A DNA stretch of 41,513 bases from Bacillota bacterium (GTDB lineage Bacteria; Bacillota; Clostridia; Peptostreptococcales; Anaerovoracaceae): positions 1 through 41,513 of the forward strand of contig CAJPNN010000007.1 in assembly GCA_905372035.1 (NCBI GenBank). The letters are read 5' to 3'. The position numbers were made by a program, and so were the translations under genes. Below, one piece after another: positions 1-8,044 of the stretch. The stretch's first letter is position 1. Each line of letters begins with the position of its first letter. The notes under the pieces were generated by a model. It had not been told where the DNA came from. It was given only the letters and a program-made list of their open reading frames with translations, and did no database searches.

Positions 1-2
1 CC

Positions 3-50
3 TATGTATTTTTGATACTGATTATGATTATAGGAGGAATTTTATGGTAG
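3..50 (+). CDS. ECF transporter transmembrane protein, 3' end only
   Basis: The frame from base 3 encodes about 15 strongly hydrophobic residues (Y-V-F-L-I-L-I-M-I-I-G-G-I-L-W) and stops at TAG 48-50. It overlaps the next start codon by seven bases. The complete EcfT of the second module (2837-3541) ends in the same manner, with a hydrophobic helix that overlaps the start of its ATPase gene. By that parallel I infer that this is the C-terminus of an EcfT subunit whose body lies outside the window. The fragment is too short for a family assignment by itself. Confidence 0.55.
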   Translation, partial: YVFLILIMIIGGILW

Positions 51-1414
51 AAATTAAAAATATATTTCTATCTTATGGAAAGAATAAAGAAGTGTTAAAA
101 AATATTTCTTTAAATGTAAAAAAAGGCGAATGTATATTACTCACCGGGAAAAGTGGTAGTGGAAAATCTTCAATTATAAATTCTGTCAATGGATTAGCTG
201 TAAGATATGATGGAGCTTCTATAGATGGAACCGTTAGGATAGATAATAAAGATATAAAAAACCTTAAACTCTATGAAATATCAATGCTTGTTTCAAGTGT
301 TTTTCAAAATCCGAAGACTCATTTTTTTAATGTGAATACCACTCTTGAATTGCTCTTTTATTTGGAAAACATAGGGCTTTCAAAAGACGAAATGGATAAA
401 AGATTAACTGAAATGTTGAATTTGTTTCCAATAGAGCATCTTTTAAATAGAGATATTTTCAAGCTGTCGGGAGGGGAAAAACAAATTTTATGTATTGCTG
501 CCGGTTACATATCAGGGACGGAAATAATCGTTTTAGATGAACCTTCGTCAAATCTTGATCAAGAAAACATTAAGATTATAAAAGAAATGCTTGCACAACT
601 TAAAGATAGAGGAAAAACTTTTATAATTTCAGAACATAGAATATTTTATCTTATTGATATCATAGATAGAATTTTTTTGATTAAAGACGGTGAAATACAA
701 AGTGAATACACACAAACAGATTTTGTGAAATTATCCACTGAGAAACTTAATGAGTTAGGTCTAAGAGATAAGACTGAAACAAAACTTACAGTGCCTGAAA
801 TTCAAAATGATGGGAATTTAAAGGTGCAAAATATTGAATTTAAGTTTAACGGTGTAGATAACAAGTTGCTTTTACAAAACATCTCATTTGAAATGGGTAA
901 AATATATGGTATAGTGGGAACGAACGGGCTCGGAAAATCTACATTGCTACGATGCCTTATAGGTTGCGAAAGAAAATCTAAGGATGAAATCTATTTAGAC
1001 GGCAAAAGACTTTCGAAAAAAGACAGGATTAAAATATCATCACTTGTAATGCAAGATGTTAATCATCAACTTTTTACAGACTCTGTTATAAGTGAAGTAA
1101 GTCTCGGTATAAAAAATGTTGACATCAGTTATGTTGAAGATATTCTAAAAAAACTCGATTTGTATGAATTGAAAGATTGTCATCCGATGAGTTTGTCAGG
1201 TGGACAAAAACAAAGGGTAGCAATAGCATCTGTATTATGTAAAAATTCCAAACTTTTATTTTTTGATGAACCGACAAGCGGCATGGATTATTACAATATG
1301 ATTAATATATCCCGCCTGATCAATGAATGTAAGAGCAACGAGAAAATAATATTTATTGTTTCACATGATCAAGAATTTTTGAATTCGATAGCTGATTATG
1401 CTATATATTTATAG
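44..1414 (+). CDS. ECF-type double ABC ATPase (fused EcfA/EcfA')
   Basis: This is the energising subunit of an energy-coupling-factor importer, with two ABC ATPase domains fused in 456 residues. Domain 1 has Walker A GKSGSGKS (about 35-42), signature LSGGEKQ (about 141-147) and Walker B IIVLDEP (about 162-168). Domain 2 has Walker A GTNGLGKS (about 292-299), signature LSGGQKQ (about 383-389) and Walker B LLFFDEP (about 403-409). An AGGAGG ribosome site at 32-37 supports the ATG at 44. It follows the end of a probable EcfT and is closely similar in layout to the ATPase at 3538-5013, so the window holds parts of two paralogous ECF modules. The protein ends soon after the H-loop (SHDQEF), somewhat shorter than its paralogue. 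It should act on the cytoplasmic face of the membrane; the substrate is unknown. Confidence 0.9.
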   Translation: MVEIKNIFLSYGKNKEVLKNISLNVKKGECILLTGKSGSGKSSIINSVNGLAVRYDGASIDGTVRIDNKDIKNLKLYEISMLVSSVFQNPKTHFFNVNTTLELLFYLENIGLSKDEMDKRLTEMLNLFPIEHLLNRDIFKLSGGEKQILCIAAGYISGTEIIVLDEPSSNLDQENIKIIKEMLAQLKDRGKTFIISEHRIFYLIDIIDRIFLIKDGEIQSEYTQTDFVKLSTEKLNELGLRDKTETKLTVPEIQNDGNLKVQNIEFKFNGVDNKLLLQNISFEMGKIYGIVGTNGLGKSTLLRCLIGCERKSKDEIYLDGKRLSKKDRIKISSLVMQDVNHQLFTDSVISEVSLGIKNVDISYVEDILKKLDLYELKDCHPMSLSGGQKQRVAIASVLCKNSKLLFFDEPTSGMDYYNMINISRLINECKSNEKIIFIVSHDQEFLNSIADYAIYL

Positions 1415-1452
1415 ATTTTTTAATCAAAATCCTCAGACATAAAGTAAGACTG

Positions 1453-1481
1453 TTGACTGAATAAAAAATATATGCTAATAT
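1453..1481 (+). promoter_or_regulatory. Promoter of the TetR/ECF operon
   Basis: TTGACT at 1453-1458 is separated by exactly 17 bp from TAATAT at 1476-1481, a good sigma-A type match. The -10 box lies inside the left arm of the palindrome at 1477-1508, so a bound repressor would block polymerase directly. Transcription would start near 1488 and first read the TetR gene. Confidence 0.7.
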
Positions 1482-1508
1482 ACCAGTGGAATATACCACT
1501 GGTATATT
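1477..1508 (+). promoter_or_regulatory. TetR operator, perfect 13-bp inverted repeat
   Basis: AATATACCAGTGG (1477-1489) and CCACTGGTATATT (1496-1508) are exact inverted repeats around the 6-bp spacer AATATA. Each arm also contains the near-symmetric core CCANTGG. The site overlaps the -10 box and lies just before the TetR gene, which is the usual arrangement for autoregulation in this family. A related core occurs before the second TetR gene at 35869-35891. Confidence 0.8.
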
Positions 1509-1525
1509 GGCTTGGAGGAAAAATA

Positions 1526-2140
1526 ATGGATATATCGGAAACACAAAAAAAAATATTGGAAGTAGGAAAACGTGAATTTTTAAAAAAAGGATTCAAAGAT
1601 GCCTCTCTTAGAAGAATTGTGGCGGAAGCAGGTTTTACAAAAGGCGCTTTTTACGGATATTATCCGGATAAGGCGGCACTTTTTGAGGCACTTGTGTCAG
1701 AAGCTGCGGATGGTCTGGTTGAAAAATTTAAAAGTGCTCAGGACGCGCATTTTGATTTGATTCCCACAGGCAAAACAACTGAAAGCAGGAATTTATCAAC
1801 AGAATATTTGCGATACTTTATAAACTATGTTTATGACAGTTTCGATGAGTTTAAATTAATCCTTTGCTGTTCAGAAGGTACGAAATATGCAAATTACATT
1901 CATGACCTGGTAGTTTTGGATGTTGAACGTACAGAGAAATACTATCGGATTTTGCGTGAAAAAGAAAAAATCATAGGAAATGTCAGTCATGAGCTTCATC
2001 ATATGATTACCAGTGCATATTTTACGGCGGTTTTTGAGACTGTTGTACATGACATGACAAGAGAACAGGCTATGGGATATATAGAAGAACTTGCAGTTTT
2101 TTTTAATTCCGGTTGGGAAGGGCTTCTAAGGTTTGTATAA
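1526..2140 (+). CDS. TetR/AcrR-family transcriptional regulator
   Basis: A 204-residue regulator with an N-terminal helix-turn-helix typical of TetR proteins (ASLRRIVAEAGFTKGAFYGYY, followed by a D-K-x-x-L-F-x-x-L segment) and a variable helical ligand-binding domain. The frame is open from 1472, but that stretch is the operator itself; the ATG at 1526 follows a TTGGAGG site and gives the normal MDISETQKK-like start, so I chose it. It is the first gene of the operon that continues with an S component, EcfT and ATPase, and it probably represses that operon through the palindrome at 1477-1508. The inducing ligand is unknown. Its closest relative in the window is the TetR at 35916, which shares the SLRRI and TKG elements of the HTH region. 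Confidence 0.88.
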   Translation: MDISETQKKILEVGKREFLKKGFKDASLRRIVAEAGFTKGAFYGYYPDKAALFEALVSEAADGLVEKFKSAQDAHFDLIPTGKTTESRNLSTEYLRYFINYVYDSFDEFKLILCCSEGTKYANYIHDLVVLDVERTEKYYRILREKEKIIGNVSHELHHMITSAYFTAVFETVVHDMTREQAMGYIEELAVFFNSGWEGLLRFV

Positions 2141-2233
2141 ACTTTAGTCGTACTCACATTATATATACAGACTCTGAAAGCAGTATCATATGTCAGTTAT
2201 ATCTAATTATAATTTTAGAAGAGGGAAGATAAT

Positions 2234-2836
2234 ATGACAGATAGAAAAACAAATTCATTACAGACTGAAAATTTTATAACTATAGGAGTTTTTTCACTTA
2301 TATATTTTGCGGTTGCATTTATAATCGGCGGGATTGCCCAGATGACACCGATCACATTTCCGTTTATGCCGATGATTGTAGCTATATTCACAGGTAGTGT
2401 TTTCATGTTATATGCTGCAAAAACTCCCAAAAAAGGAGCTGTTTTTATTCTGGGCATTTTAGCAGGATTACTTTTATTTATTACAGGCATGTTCTGGATG
2501 ATGTCGGTATTTTTTATCGTGCTAGGATTTATTGCCGACCGGATTGCAGCTTCGGGGAATTTTAAATCTTTCAGAAAAAACCTGACAGCTTACTGCATTT
2601 TTGCACTTGCACCCATGGGAGCATATCTCCCCATGGCAATAATGCCTGCACAATTTGACGAGTTTATGCGCAAAAAAGGAAATGTTTCATCATTTTCCGA
2701 TATCATTCACTCAATAGGAGCAAACTGGTGGGCGATTCCGGCGATGCTTTTAGGAACCCTTATTTGTGCAATTATAGGGGGAATGATAGGGAAAAAATTA
2801 TTAAAAAAACACTTTGAGAAGGCGGGTATCGTTTAA
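2234..2836 (+). CDS. MptD-family ECF transporter S component
   Basis: A 200-residue hydrophobic protein with about five or six membrane segments and a short charged C-terminus (KKLLKKHFEKAG). The overall pattern (an MTPITFPFMP-like loop after the first long helix, the M-F-W-M-M-S segment and the later GANWWAIP segment) fits the MptD/Trep_Strep family of putative ECF substrate-binding subunits. It would bind the ligand in the membrane and dock onto the EcfT/ATPase pair encoded directly downstream. A GAGGGAAG ribosome site precedes the ATG. Its stop is immediately followed by the EcfT start. The substrate of this family is not established; the family name alone does not identify it. Confidence 0.8.
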   Translation: MTDRKTNSLQTENFITIGVFSLIYFAVAFIIGGIAQMTPITFPFMPMIVAIFTGSVFMLYAAKTPKKGAVFILGILAGLLLFITGMFWMMSVFFIVLGFIADRIAASGNFKSFRKNLTAYCIFALAPMGAYLPMAIMPAQFDEFMRKKGNVSSFSDIIHSIGANWWAIPAMLLGTLICAIIGGMIGKKLLKKHFEKAGIV

Positions 2837-3541
2837 ATGTATTTAGATCCGAGGACAAAATTGCTGATTCTTGCAATTACCGGTGTATCTGTTTTTATGA
2901 ATGAAAGTATTTTAATAGAGTGTCTGTTTGTATTGATTCCGTTTTTATTGCTTTTATATGCCAAGAAGATTCGCACCGCATTTAAAAGCGGTGTGCTGTT
3001 TATTATTTTGTTGGCAGTACAGATGTGGATAGTGCCGAGGATTCCGGTAGCAGCAGGCGGTATAGTTTATATGTTTGTTATATATATTCGTAAATTAATA
3101 CCTTGCTTTATGCTTGGAGCATTTATGATTAAGACAACGAAGGTAAGCACTTTTTTAGCTGCAATCAGCCGCCTACATTTACCTAAAGGTTTTACGATTT
3201 CTCTTTCGATTACTTTAAGATATTTTCCCACGATGACTGAAGAATGGAAATTTATCAAGGATGCTATGTCACTACGAGGGATATCGGTATCTCTTTCCGG
3301 ATTGATTTCGCATCCTGTGAAGATGATGGAATACGTTTATGTTCCGATGTTGGTGTCGGCATCAAAAATATCCGATGAGATAACACAAGCCGCCGTCACA
3401 CGCGGCATTGATCATGTGCATAAACGAACCTGTCTTGAAACTGTTCGATTTTCTGCATGGGATATAATTTTAATGTTATTTTATTCGGGCATTGTTTTAC
3501 TTGTCATCTTTAACCTTGCAAAAGGAGGCGTTTTTATTTGA
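2837..3541 (+). CDS. ecfT: ECF transporter transmembrane protein EcfT
   Basis: A 234-residue membrane protein beginning MYLDPRTKLL, the usual start of EcfT/CbiQ proteins. The cytoplasmic coupling region contains the family-typical A-x-x-x-R-G elements: AMSLRG (in the FIKDAMSLRGI segment) and AAVTRG (in TQAAVTRGID). These helices contact the two ATPase domains. It starts with no gap after the S component and its TGA overlaps the TTG start of the ATPase gene by four bases (3538-3541), indicating translational coupling. Together with its neighbours it forms a complete dedicated (group I-like) ECF transporter. Confidence 0.9.
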   Translation: MYLDPRTKLLILAITGVSVFMNESILIECLFVLIPFLLLLYAKKIRTAFKSGVLFIILLAVQMWIVPRIPVAAGGIVYMFVIYIRKLIPCFMLGAFMIKTTKVSTFLAAISRLHLPKGFTISLSITLRYFPTMTEEWKFIKDAMSLRGISVSLSGLISHPVKMMEYVYVPMLVSASKISDEITQAAVTRGIDHVHKRTCLETVRFSAWDIILMLFYSGIVLLVIFNLAKGGVFI

Positions 3542-5013
3542 TTACCTTTGATGAAGTCTCATTTTCTTATAAGGGAACGGAAGAAAACGATTTGAATAAT
3601 ATATCTCTTCACATACCTAAGGGGCAGTGTGTTCTTTTATGCGGAGCGTCAGGCTGTGGCAAGACGACGCTTACACGGTTGATTAACGGACTTATTCCAT
3701 ACTTTTTTGAGGGAGAATTTGTCGGTAAAATGACAGTTAATGGGATTAATACGGCAGAGGTGAATATATCTCAACTGTCGGATATTGTCGGTACGGTTTT
3801 TCAAAATCCGAGGACACAGTTTTTTAATACCGATACTGACAGTGAGATTGTTTTCGGGTTGGAGAATTCGGGACTTCCGGCTACAGAGCTTAGAAATCGC
3901 CTTGAAGAAGTTTCTCAGGATTTACAGATACAAGGTCTGCGCAATCGCAGCATATTTGATCTTTCCGGAGGAGAAAAGCAAAAGATTGCATTTGCTTCAG
4001 TGTACGCATCCGATCCTGAAATTTTTGTGTTGGATGAACCTTCATCAAACCTGGATTATCGCTCTATCAAAGATTTGAATTCTCTTATAAAAAAAATAAA
4101 AATGCAGGGAAAAACGATCATAATTGCGGAGCATAGGATATGGTATTTGATGGATATAGCAGATCGAGTAATTTTTATGGAAAATGGGAAAATTACAAGT
4201 GACATGGATATTCAAGAGTTTAGAAATCTTCCCGAAAAGTCGGAGCAATTGACTGAATTGCGTTGTCGCAGTCTTTCAGAAATAAAAACTGATATTTCTT
4301 ATACATATACCGCCAATCGTGTTTTGGAAATAAAGGGACTTACTGCAAAGATTGAAGAGAAAGTTATTTTAAATAATATTTCATTTAGAGCGAACGGTGG
4401 AGAAATTATTGCAGTCACAGGAGAAAATGGAGCAGGAAAGACAACACTGGCACGAGCTTTGTGCGGACTTGGAAGGGATGAGTCGGGAGTGGTATCTTTT
4501 GATAATAAACTTTTATCGAAAAAAATGCGCAGAGAAAAATCATATATGGTTATGCAGGACGTGGGACACCAGTTATTTACGGACAGCGTACATGCGGAGT
4601 GTCAGTTAGGTATAAAAAAAACAGAGGAAACATCTATGGAAGAAGTTTTAACCTTGCTGTCTCTTTCAGATATGAAGGATAGACATCCATTGTCTTTATC
4701 CGGAGGACAAAAGCAAAGGCTTGCCGTGGCAGTCAGTATGTTGTGTGGAAAAGAAATCCTTATCTTTGATGAGCCTACGAGCGGTCTTGATATTAAGAGT
4801 ATGAAAAAAGTAGGGCGCCTGATTGAACGGCTTGCTGATGATAAAAAAATCATAATTGTTATAACTCACGATATCGAGTTTATAAAAATGATTTGTTCAC
4901 GTATATTGATTTTATCCGATGGAAAAATTATTAAAGAAATTACGGGGAAAGAAAAAGCAGGATTAGAGAAGTACCTTTGTGGTATCAATCCTATAGAAAA
5001 AGACTTTAAATAA
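3538..5013 (+). CDS. ECF-type double ABC ATPase (fused EcfA/EcfA')
   Basis: A 491-residue protein with two complete ABC domains. Domain 1: Walker A GASGCGKT (36-43), signature LSGGEKQ (about 142-148), Walker B IFVLDEP (about 162-168). Domain 2: Walker A GENGAGKT (295-302), signature LSGGQKQ (387-393), Walker B ILIFDEP (about 406-412). The start is TTG at 3538, supported by an AAAGGAGG site just upstream and by the four-base overlap with ecfT; no ATG gives a full first domain. It powers the S component/EcfT pair encoded upstream. It resembles the ATPase at 44-1414 motif for motif, so the two modules probably arose by duplication or by acquisition of related systems. Confidence 0.92.
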   Translation: MITFDEVSFSYKGTEENDLNNISLHIPKGQCVLLCGASGCGKTTLTRLINGLIPYFFEGEFVGKMTVNGINTAEVNISQLSDIVGTVFQNPRTQFFNTDTDSEIVFGLENSGLPATELRNRLEEVSQDLQIQGLRNRSIFDLSGGEKQKIAFASVYASDPEIFVLDEPSSNLDYRSIKDLNSLIKKIKMQGKTIIIAEHRIWYLMDIADRVIFMENGKITSDMDIQEFRNLPEKSEQLTELRCRSLSEIKTDISYTYTANRVLEIKGLTAKIEEKVILNNISFRANGGEIIAVTGENGAGKTTLARALCGLGRDESGVVSFDNKLLSKKMRREKSYMVMQDVGHQLFTDSVHAECQLGIKKTEETSMEEVLTLLSLSDMKDRHPLSLSGGQKQRLAVAVSMLCGKEILIFDEPTSGLDIKSMKKVGRLIERLADDKKIIIVITHDIEFIKMICSRILILSDGKIIKEITGKEKAGLEKYLCGINPIEKDFK

Positions 5014-5113
5014 CATTTCAAAATGCAGTTAGAAAAATGCTTCGGGTGTCGGTCAGTAGAATGAACGTGAATTATAGAAAGTTATCGGCAGCAAGCATGA
5101 AGGGGAAGATATT

Positions 5114-5689
5114 ATGAAATATAAAAAGTTTTATCGTGAAAAATTGGATCCGAAGTTGTTAGAACGTATAGATGCGAAGCACAAAGAAAAGATGCAATTT
5201 TTTATCCGTAAAATTGAGCGGGGAACATGGACAAGAAAGCAGAAGAATCGCCAAAAGAGCAGTATTTTATCTAATATAGCTCTATATAAAATTTTTATAG
5301 ATGAAGGTTTCTCAGATAAAGAATCATATGAACTGGTAAAAGAATATTCTTTTTATCGTGCTGAAAAGGCTCACGGGATTTTGGGAGCACTGTTTCGTAT
5401 TCCCGGTTTTTTCAAGATATTTCGTTTTTTTATGAAAAAAGGGATGGCAGGCGAAGAAATTTGGAGAAGTAAAATATTAGCGGACGATTCTCAAGAATTT
5501 TCTATGGATGTTTTAAAATGCCTTTGGTTTGACACTTGTAGCTATTTCGGATGTCCGGAGCTTTGTGAAATATTCTGCTTATGCGATCACATTGTCTTTG
5601 GGAATATAGGGAAATTGGAGTTTAAAAGGAGTCAGACTTTAGGTATGGACGGAGAAAAATGCGATTTTTGTTTTCGGTCTAAAGTATAG
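5114..5689 (+). CDS. L-2-amino-thiazoline-4-carboxylate hydrolase-like protein
   Basis: A 191-residue soluble protein. Its C-terminal part carries the pattern seen in the ATC-hydrolase-like family: a Cys-rich segment (CSYFGCPELCEIFC then D-H) followed by F-K-R-S-Q-T-L and a final G-x-x-x-CDFCF. The named family member opens the thiazoline ring of 2-amino-thiazoline-4-carboxylate on a route to L-cysteine, but most members have no proven substrate. The middle holds helices rich in K and F. It lies 100 bp after the ECF ATPase with a GGGGAAG ribosome site and probably belongs to the same TetR-controlled operon. Family assignment is by motif recall, so the function is tentative. Confidence 0.7.
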   Translation: MKYKKFYREKLDPKLLERIDAKHKEKMQFFIRKIERGTWTRKQKNRQKSSILSNIALYKIFIDEGFSDKESYELVKEYSFYRAEKAHGILGALFRIPGFFKIFRFFMKKGMAGEEIWRSKILADDSQEFSMDVLKCLWFDTCSYFGCPELCEIFCLCDHIVFGNIGKLEFKRSQTLGMDGEKCDFCFRSKV

Positions 5690-5709
5690 TGGGAATTCGG
5701 AGAGATGTT

Positions 5710-7536
5710 ATGAAAAAATTATGTGTTTTATTTTTATGTTTTATAATTATTTTCGCAGCATACAGCGATCCTTCTTTTGCTGAAGAAAGGTGCACAAATT
5801 ATGATTCCGCAATTGATAGGGTTGCAGAAAAATACATAGGAAAAAGTGTGCCGGGAGCTTGTGTAGTCATATCCGAACACAATAAAATTGTTTGCGCAAA
5901 GACATATGGTTATGCCGATTTGGAAAAGAAAAAACGTATGGATTTAAAAAAAATGGTTTTTGAATGGGGCTCAATATCAAAAACTTTTATATGGGTCAGT
6001 GTAATGCAATTGGCTGAGCAGGGAAAACTTGATCTCAATGCAGATGTTCGAACATATTTGCCGAAAGGATTTCTAAAGAATTTAAATTACGATAAACCTG
6101 TAACAATGTTGCATCTCATGAATCATACTGCAGGATTTGAAGAGCAGTTAACGGATCTGCGTTATTTAAGCGGAAATAAAGAATATACATTAGCTGAAGT
6201 ATTATCTTCACATCAACCTGAACAAGTATTTGCGCCGGGAAAAATCAGTGCATATTCTAATTGGAGCGCAGCGTTGGCGGCTTTTGTAGTGGAGAGAGTC
6301 AGCGGACAGGATTATAAAGAATATGTGAAGGAGCATATTCTGCGTCCGTTGAATATGAAGCATACTTCAATGGGTCCGTTTTGGAATGACATTCCGAACC
6401 TTGCAAAGGAAAAGTCAAAAGGATACTCATTTTCAGGAAATAAGTTTAAAAGGGAAGATGCCATGCATTTAAGGATGTATCCTGCAGGAGCTATGAACGG
6501 CTCAGTGAATGATTTGCTTCACTATGCACAAGAATTAGCAAAAGGTTATGAAAAAGGCAGCATACTGTTTCACGATTTACATACGAAAAAAGAAATGTTC
6601 ACTGAAACATATCGTTCTTATGGGTCTGATGTCGGTTTATCCCATGGCTTCTGGCAATATATAGGAAATTCCGGAATCCTTGGTCATGAAGGTGGAACTT
6701 ACGGGTTCAAAACGCAGGTTTGGATAGAACCTGAAAAAGAACGAGTGATTTTAATATTGACCAATGTTATGGAAACAGAGTTTTGTTCAGATATAATGAA
6801 GGCTGTTGCATATAAAACTCATAATAATAAAAGAAGTATAAAAAAGTCGCCGGTTATTGATGTTAAACTGTTAGAGGGTGATTATCTGCCTGCTCGATCT
6901 GCATGGAAGAATGTAGGGAAAATACAGGGTAGAAAGGAAATGATATCTGTCAGCGCAGAAAAAGACGGCAGACTTTGTCTTAATATGCCGTTTGGAAACA
7001 AAAAAATGTATTATAAGCATACGGGAGCAAATATTTTTGTTTTTGAGGGTGCGAGTCCCGAGGAAAAAGTTATAGCATTTGATGTGAAAAACGGCAAGGT
7101 GTCTTCTATGAGTTTCAGATTGGCGCATGATTATGTCCCTGCGAAAAAGACTCAGGGAAAAATTGGAAGCATAGCAGGTTTAATGACTTACATGTTGGGA
7201 TTAATGCTGTTTTTGATATATCTGATAACGAAGATCTTTGTCACTTTACGAAGGAAAGAAAAATGGGAATGGAATCATTTCTTTGTTGCCGTTTCAGGGA
7301 TCATACTTGGAATATCCGGTATTGCCGGAATGATACACTGGTTTTCGGTTTACAGTGTGGTAAGTTACGAACTGATTGCTATTGTTATAATAGGATGGAT
7401 TTGTGCTTTAACAGGAATTGTATCCGGTATTTATGGGTGTGTAAAGAAGAAAAATTTAAAGAGCAGTCTTTTGTTACTTCTATTCATTGCTCAAATTTCA
7501 GCAGCGTATTATCTAGGATTTCTGACAATGATTTAA
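5710..7536 (+). CDS. Exported serine hydrolase (beta-lactamase/PBP4* family) with C-terminal membrane domain
   Basis: A 608-residue protein. An N-terminal signal peptide (MKKLCVLFLCF..., likely cut after SFA) is followed by a serine beta-lactamase-like domain with SISK (88-91, nucleophile Ser88), YSN (182-184) and an H-E-G-G motif (about 326) in place of KTG. After a beta-rich linker come four predicted membrane helices in roughly the last 140 residues. The catalytic domain should face outside, anchored in the membrane. The frame is open from a GTG at 5689, but the ATG at 5710 follows GGAGAG and starts a proper signal peptide, so I chose it. Such enzymes act on peptides, esters or D-amino acid amides; the substrate is unknown. 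It is the last gene of the TetR-ECF cluster. Confidence 0.85.
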   Translation: MKKLCVLFLCFIIIFAAYSDPSFAEERCTNYDSAIDRVAEKYIGKSVPGACVVISEHNKIVCAKTYGYADLEKKKRMDLKKMVFEWGSISKTFIWVSVMQLAEQGKLDLNADVRTYLPKGFLKNLNYDKPVTMLHLMNHTAGFEEQLTDLRYLSGNKEYTLAEVLSSHQPEQVFAPGKISAYSNWSAALAAFVVERVSGQDYKEYVKEHILRPLNMKHTSMGPFWNDIPNLAKEKSKGYSFSGNKFKREDAMHLRMYPAGAMNGSVNDLLHYAQELAKGYEKGSILFHDLHTKKEMFTETYRSYGSDVGLSHGFWQYIGNSGILGHEGGTYGFKTQVWIEPEKERVILILTNVMETEFCSDIMKAVAYKTHNNKRSIKKSPVIDVKLLEGDYLPARSAWKNVGKIQGRKEMISVSAEKDGRLCLNMPFGNKKMYYKHTGANIFVFEGASPEEKVIAFDVKNGKVSSMSFRLAHDYVPAKKTQGKIGSIAGLMTYMLGLMLFLIYLITKIFVTLRRKEKWEWNHFFVAVSGIILGISGIAGMIHWFSVYSVVSYELIAIVIIGWICALTGIVSGIYGCVKKKNLKSSLLLLLFIAQISAAYYLGFLTMI

Positions 7537-7546
7537 TTTCGGTAAA

Positions 7547-7570
7547 AATGACAAATCATTGTTATTTTTT
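7547..7570 (+). terminator. Weak intrinsic terminator after the serine hydrolase gene
   Basis: AATGA (7547-7551) and TCATT (7556-7560) form a short stem with a CAAA loop, followed by GTTATTTTTT. The stem is A/T rich and only five pairs, so the call is tentative, but the position directly after the last gene of the cluster fits. Confidence 0.35.
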
Positions 7571-7864
7571 GCAAAATAAAAAAGGACTTTTGTTTTGCTC
7601 TGACATACTTCCATTATCACCGCTGTATTCTTATGTGATAATAACTGTTTATTTCTTCTCATTTCATTTCTCTAAACGTCTTATAATCCTTACTAATGCG
7701 TATGGCATAGCCTTAGTATTTTCTTGATAATACTCTTTTGAATACGAATATAATCACATATCAGGTCTTGTAAAAAATTAATATTTCCCCGGATATAGAT
7801 ATTATGGATTACTGAAAGTAAGTTTAAATTACAACAGATATAGTAATTTGTTTTTCAATTCGGA
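7571..7864. other. Non-coding A/T-rich stretch
   Basis: Between the putative terminator and the next promoter I see no gene with a ribosome site, no tRNA and no clear repeat. A frame that stays open through the first part is only the out-of-frame continuation from inside the serine hydrolase gene. Confidence 0.5.
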
Positions 7865-7893
7865 TTGACAAATTTAGATAACAGAAGTATGAT
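7865..7893 (+). promoter_or_regulatory. Strong promoter upstream of the acetyltransferase gene
   Basis: A consensus TTGACA (7865-7870), a spacer of exactly 17 bp and TATGAT (7888-7893) form a near-ideal sigma-A promoter. Transcription would begin near 7900, leaving a leader of about 145 nt before the start codon at 8045. The leader includes a small hairpin, TATGAT-AGAA-ATCATA, near 7953. Confidence 0.75.
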
Positions 7894-8044
7894 GACTTAA
7901 GTATTTTCGCTTAATAGAGAAGATTGATAAATGAAAAGCAGGATTTATTAAGTATGATAGAAATCATAAAGGATTCGATCCACGGATGTCGGGATATCAT
8001 TAGTTAATATATATTAGGTTGGAGCTTTATATAGGTGGATAATT

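Noticed and set aside
1472..1525. Upstream extension of the first TetR gene to the ATG at 1472
   Set aside because: The 18 extra codons consist of the palindromic operator, start before the predicted transcript, and have no ribosome site.
7263..7727. Open frame of 154 codons running past the end of the serine hydrolase gene
   Set aside because: Its first 270 bases are an out-of-frame reading of the hydrolase membrane domain, it lacks a ribosome site and shows no family pattern.
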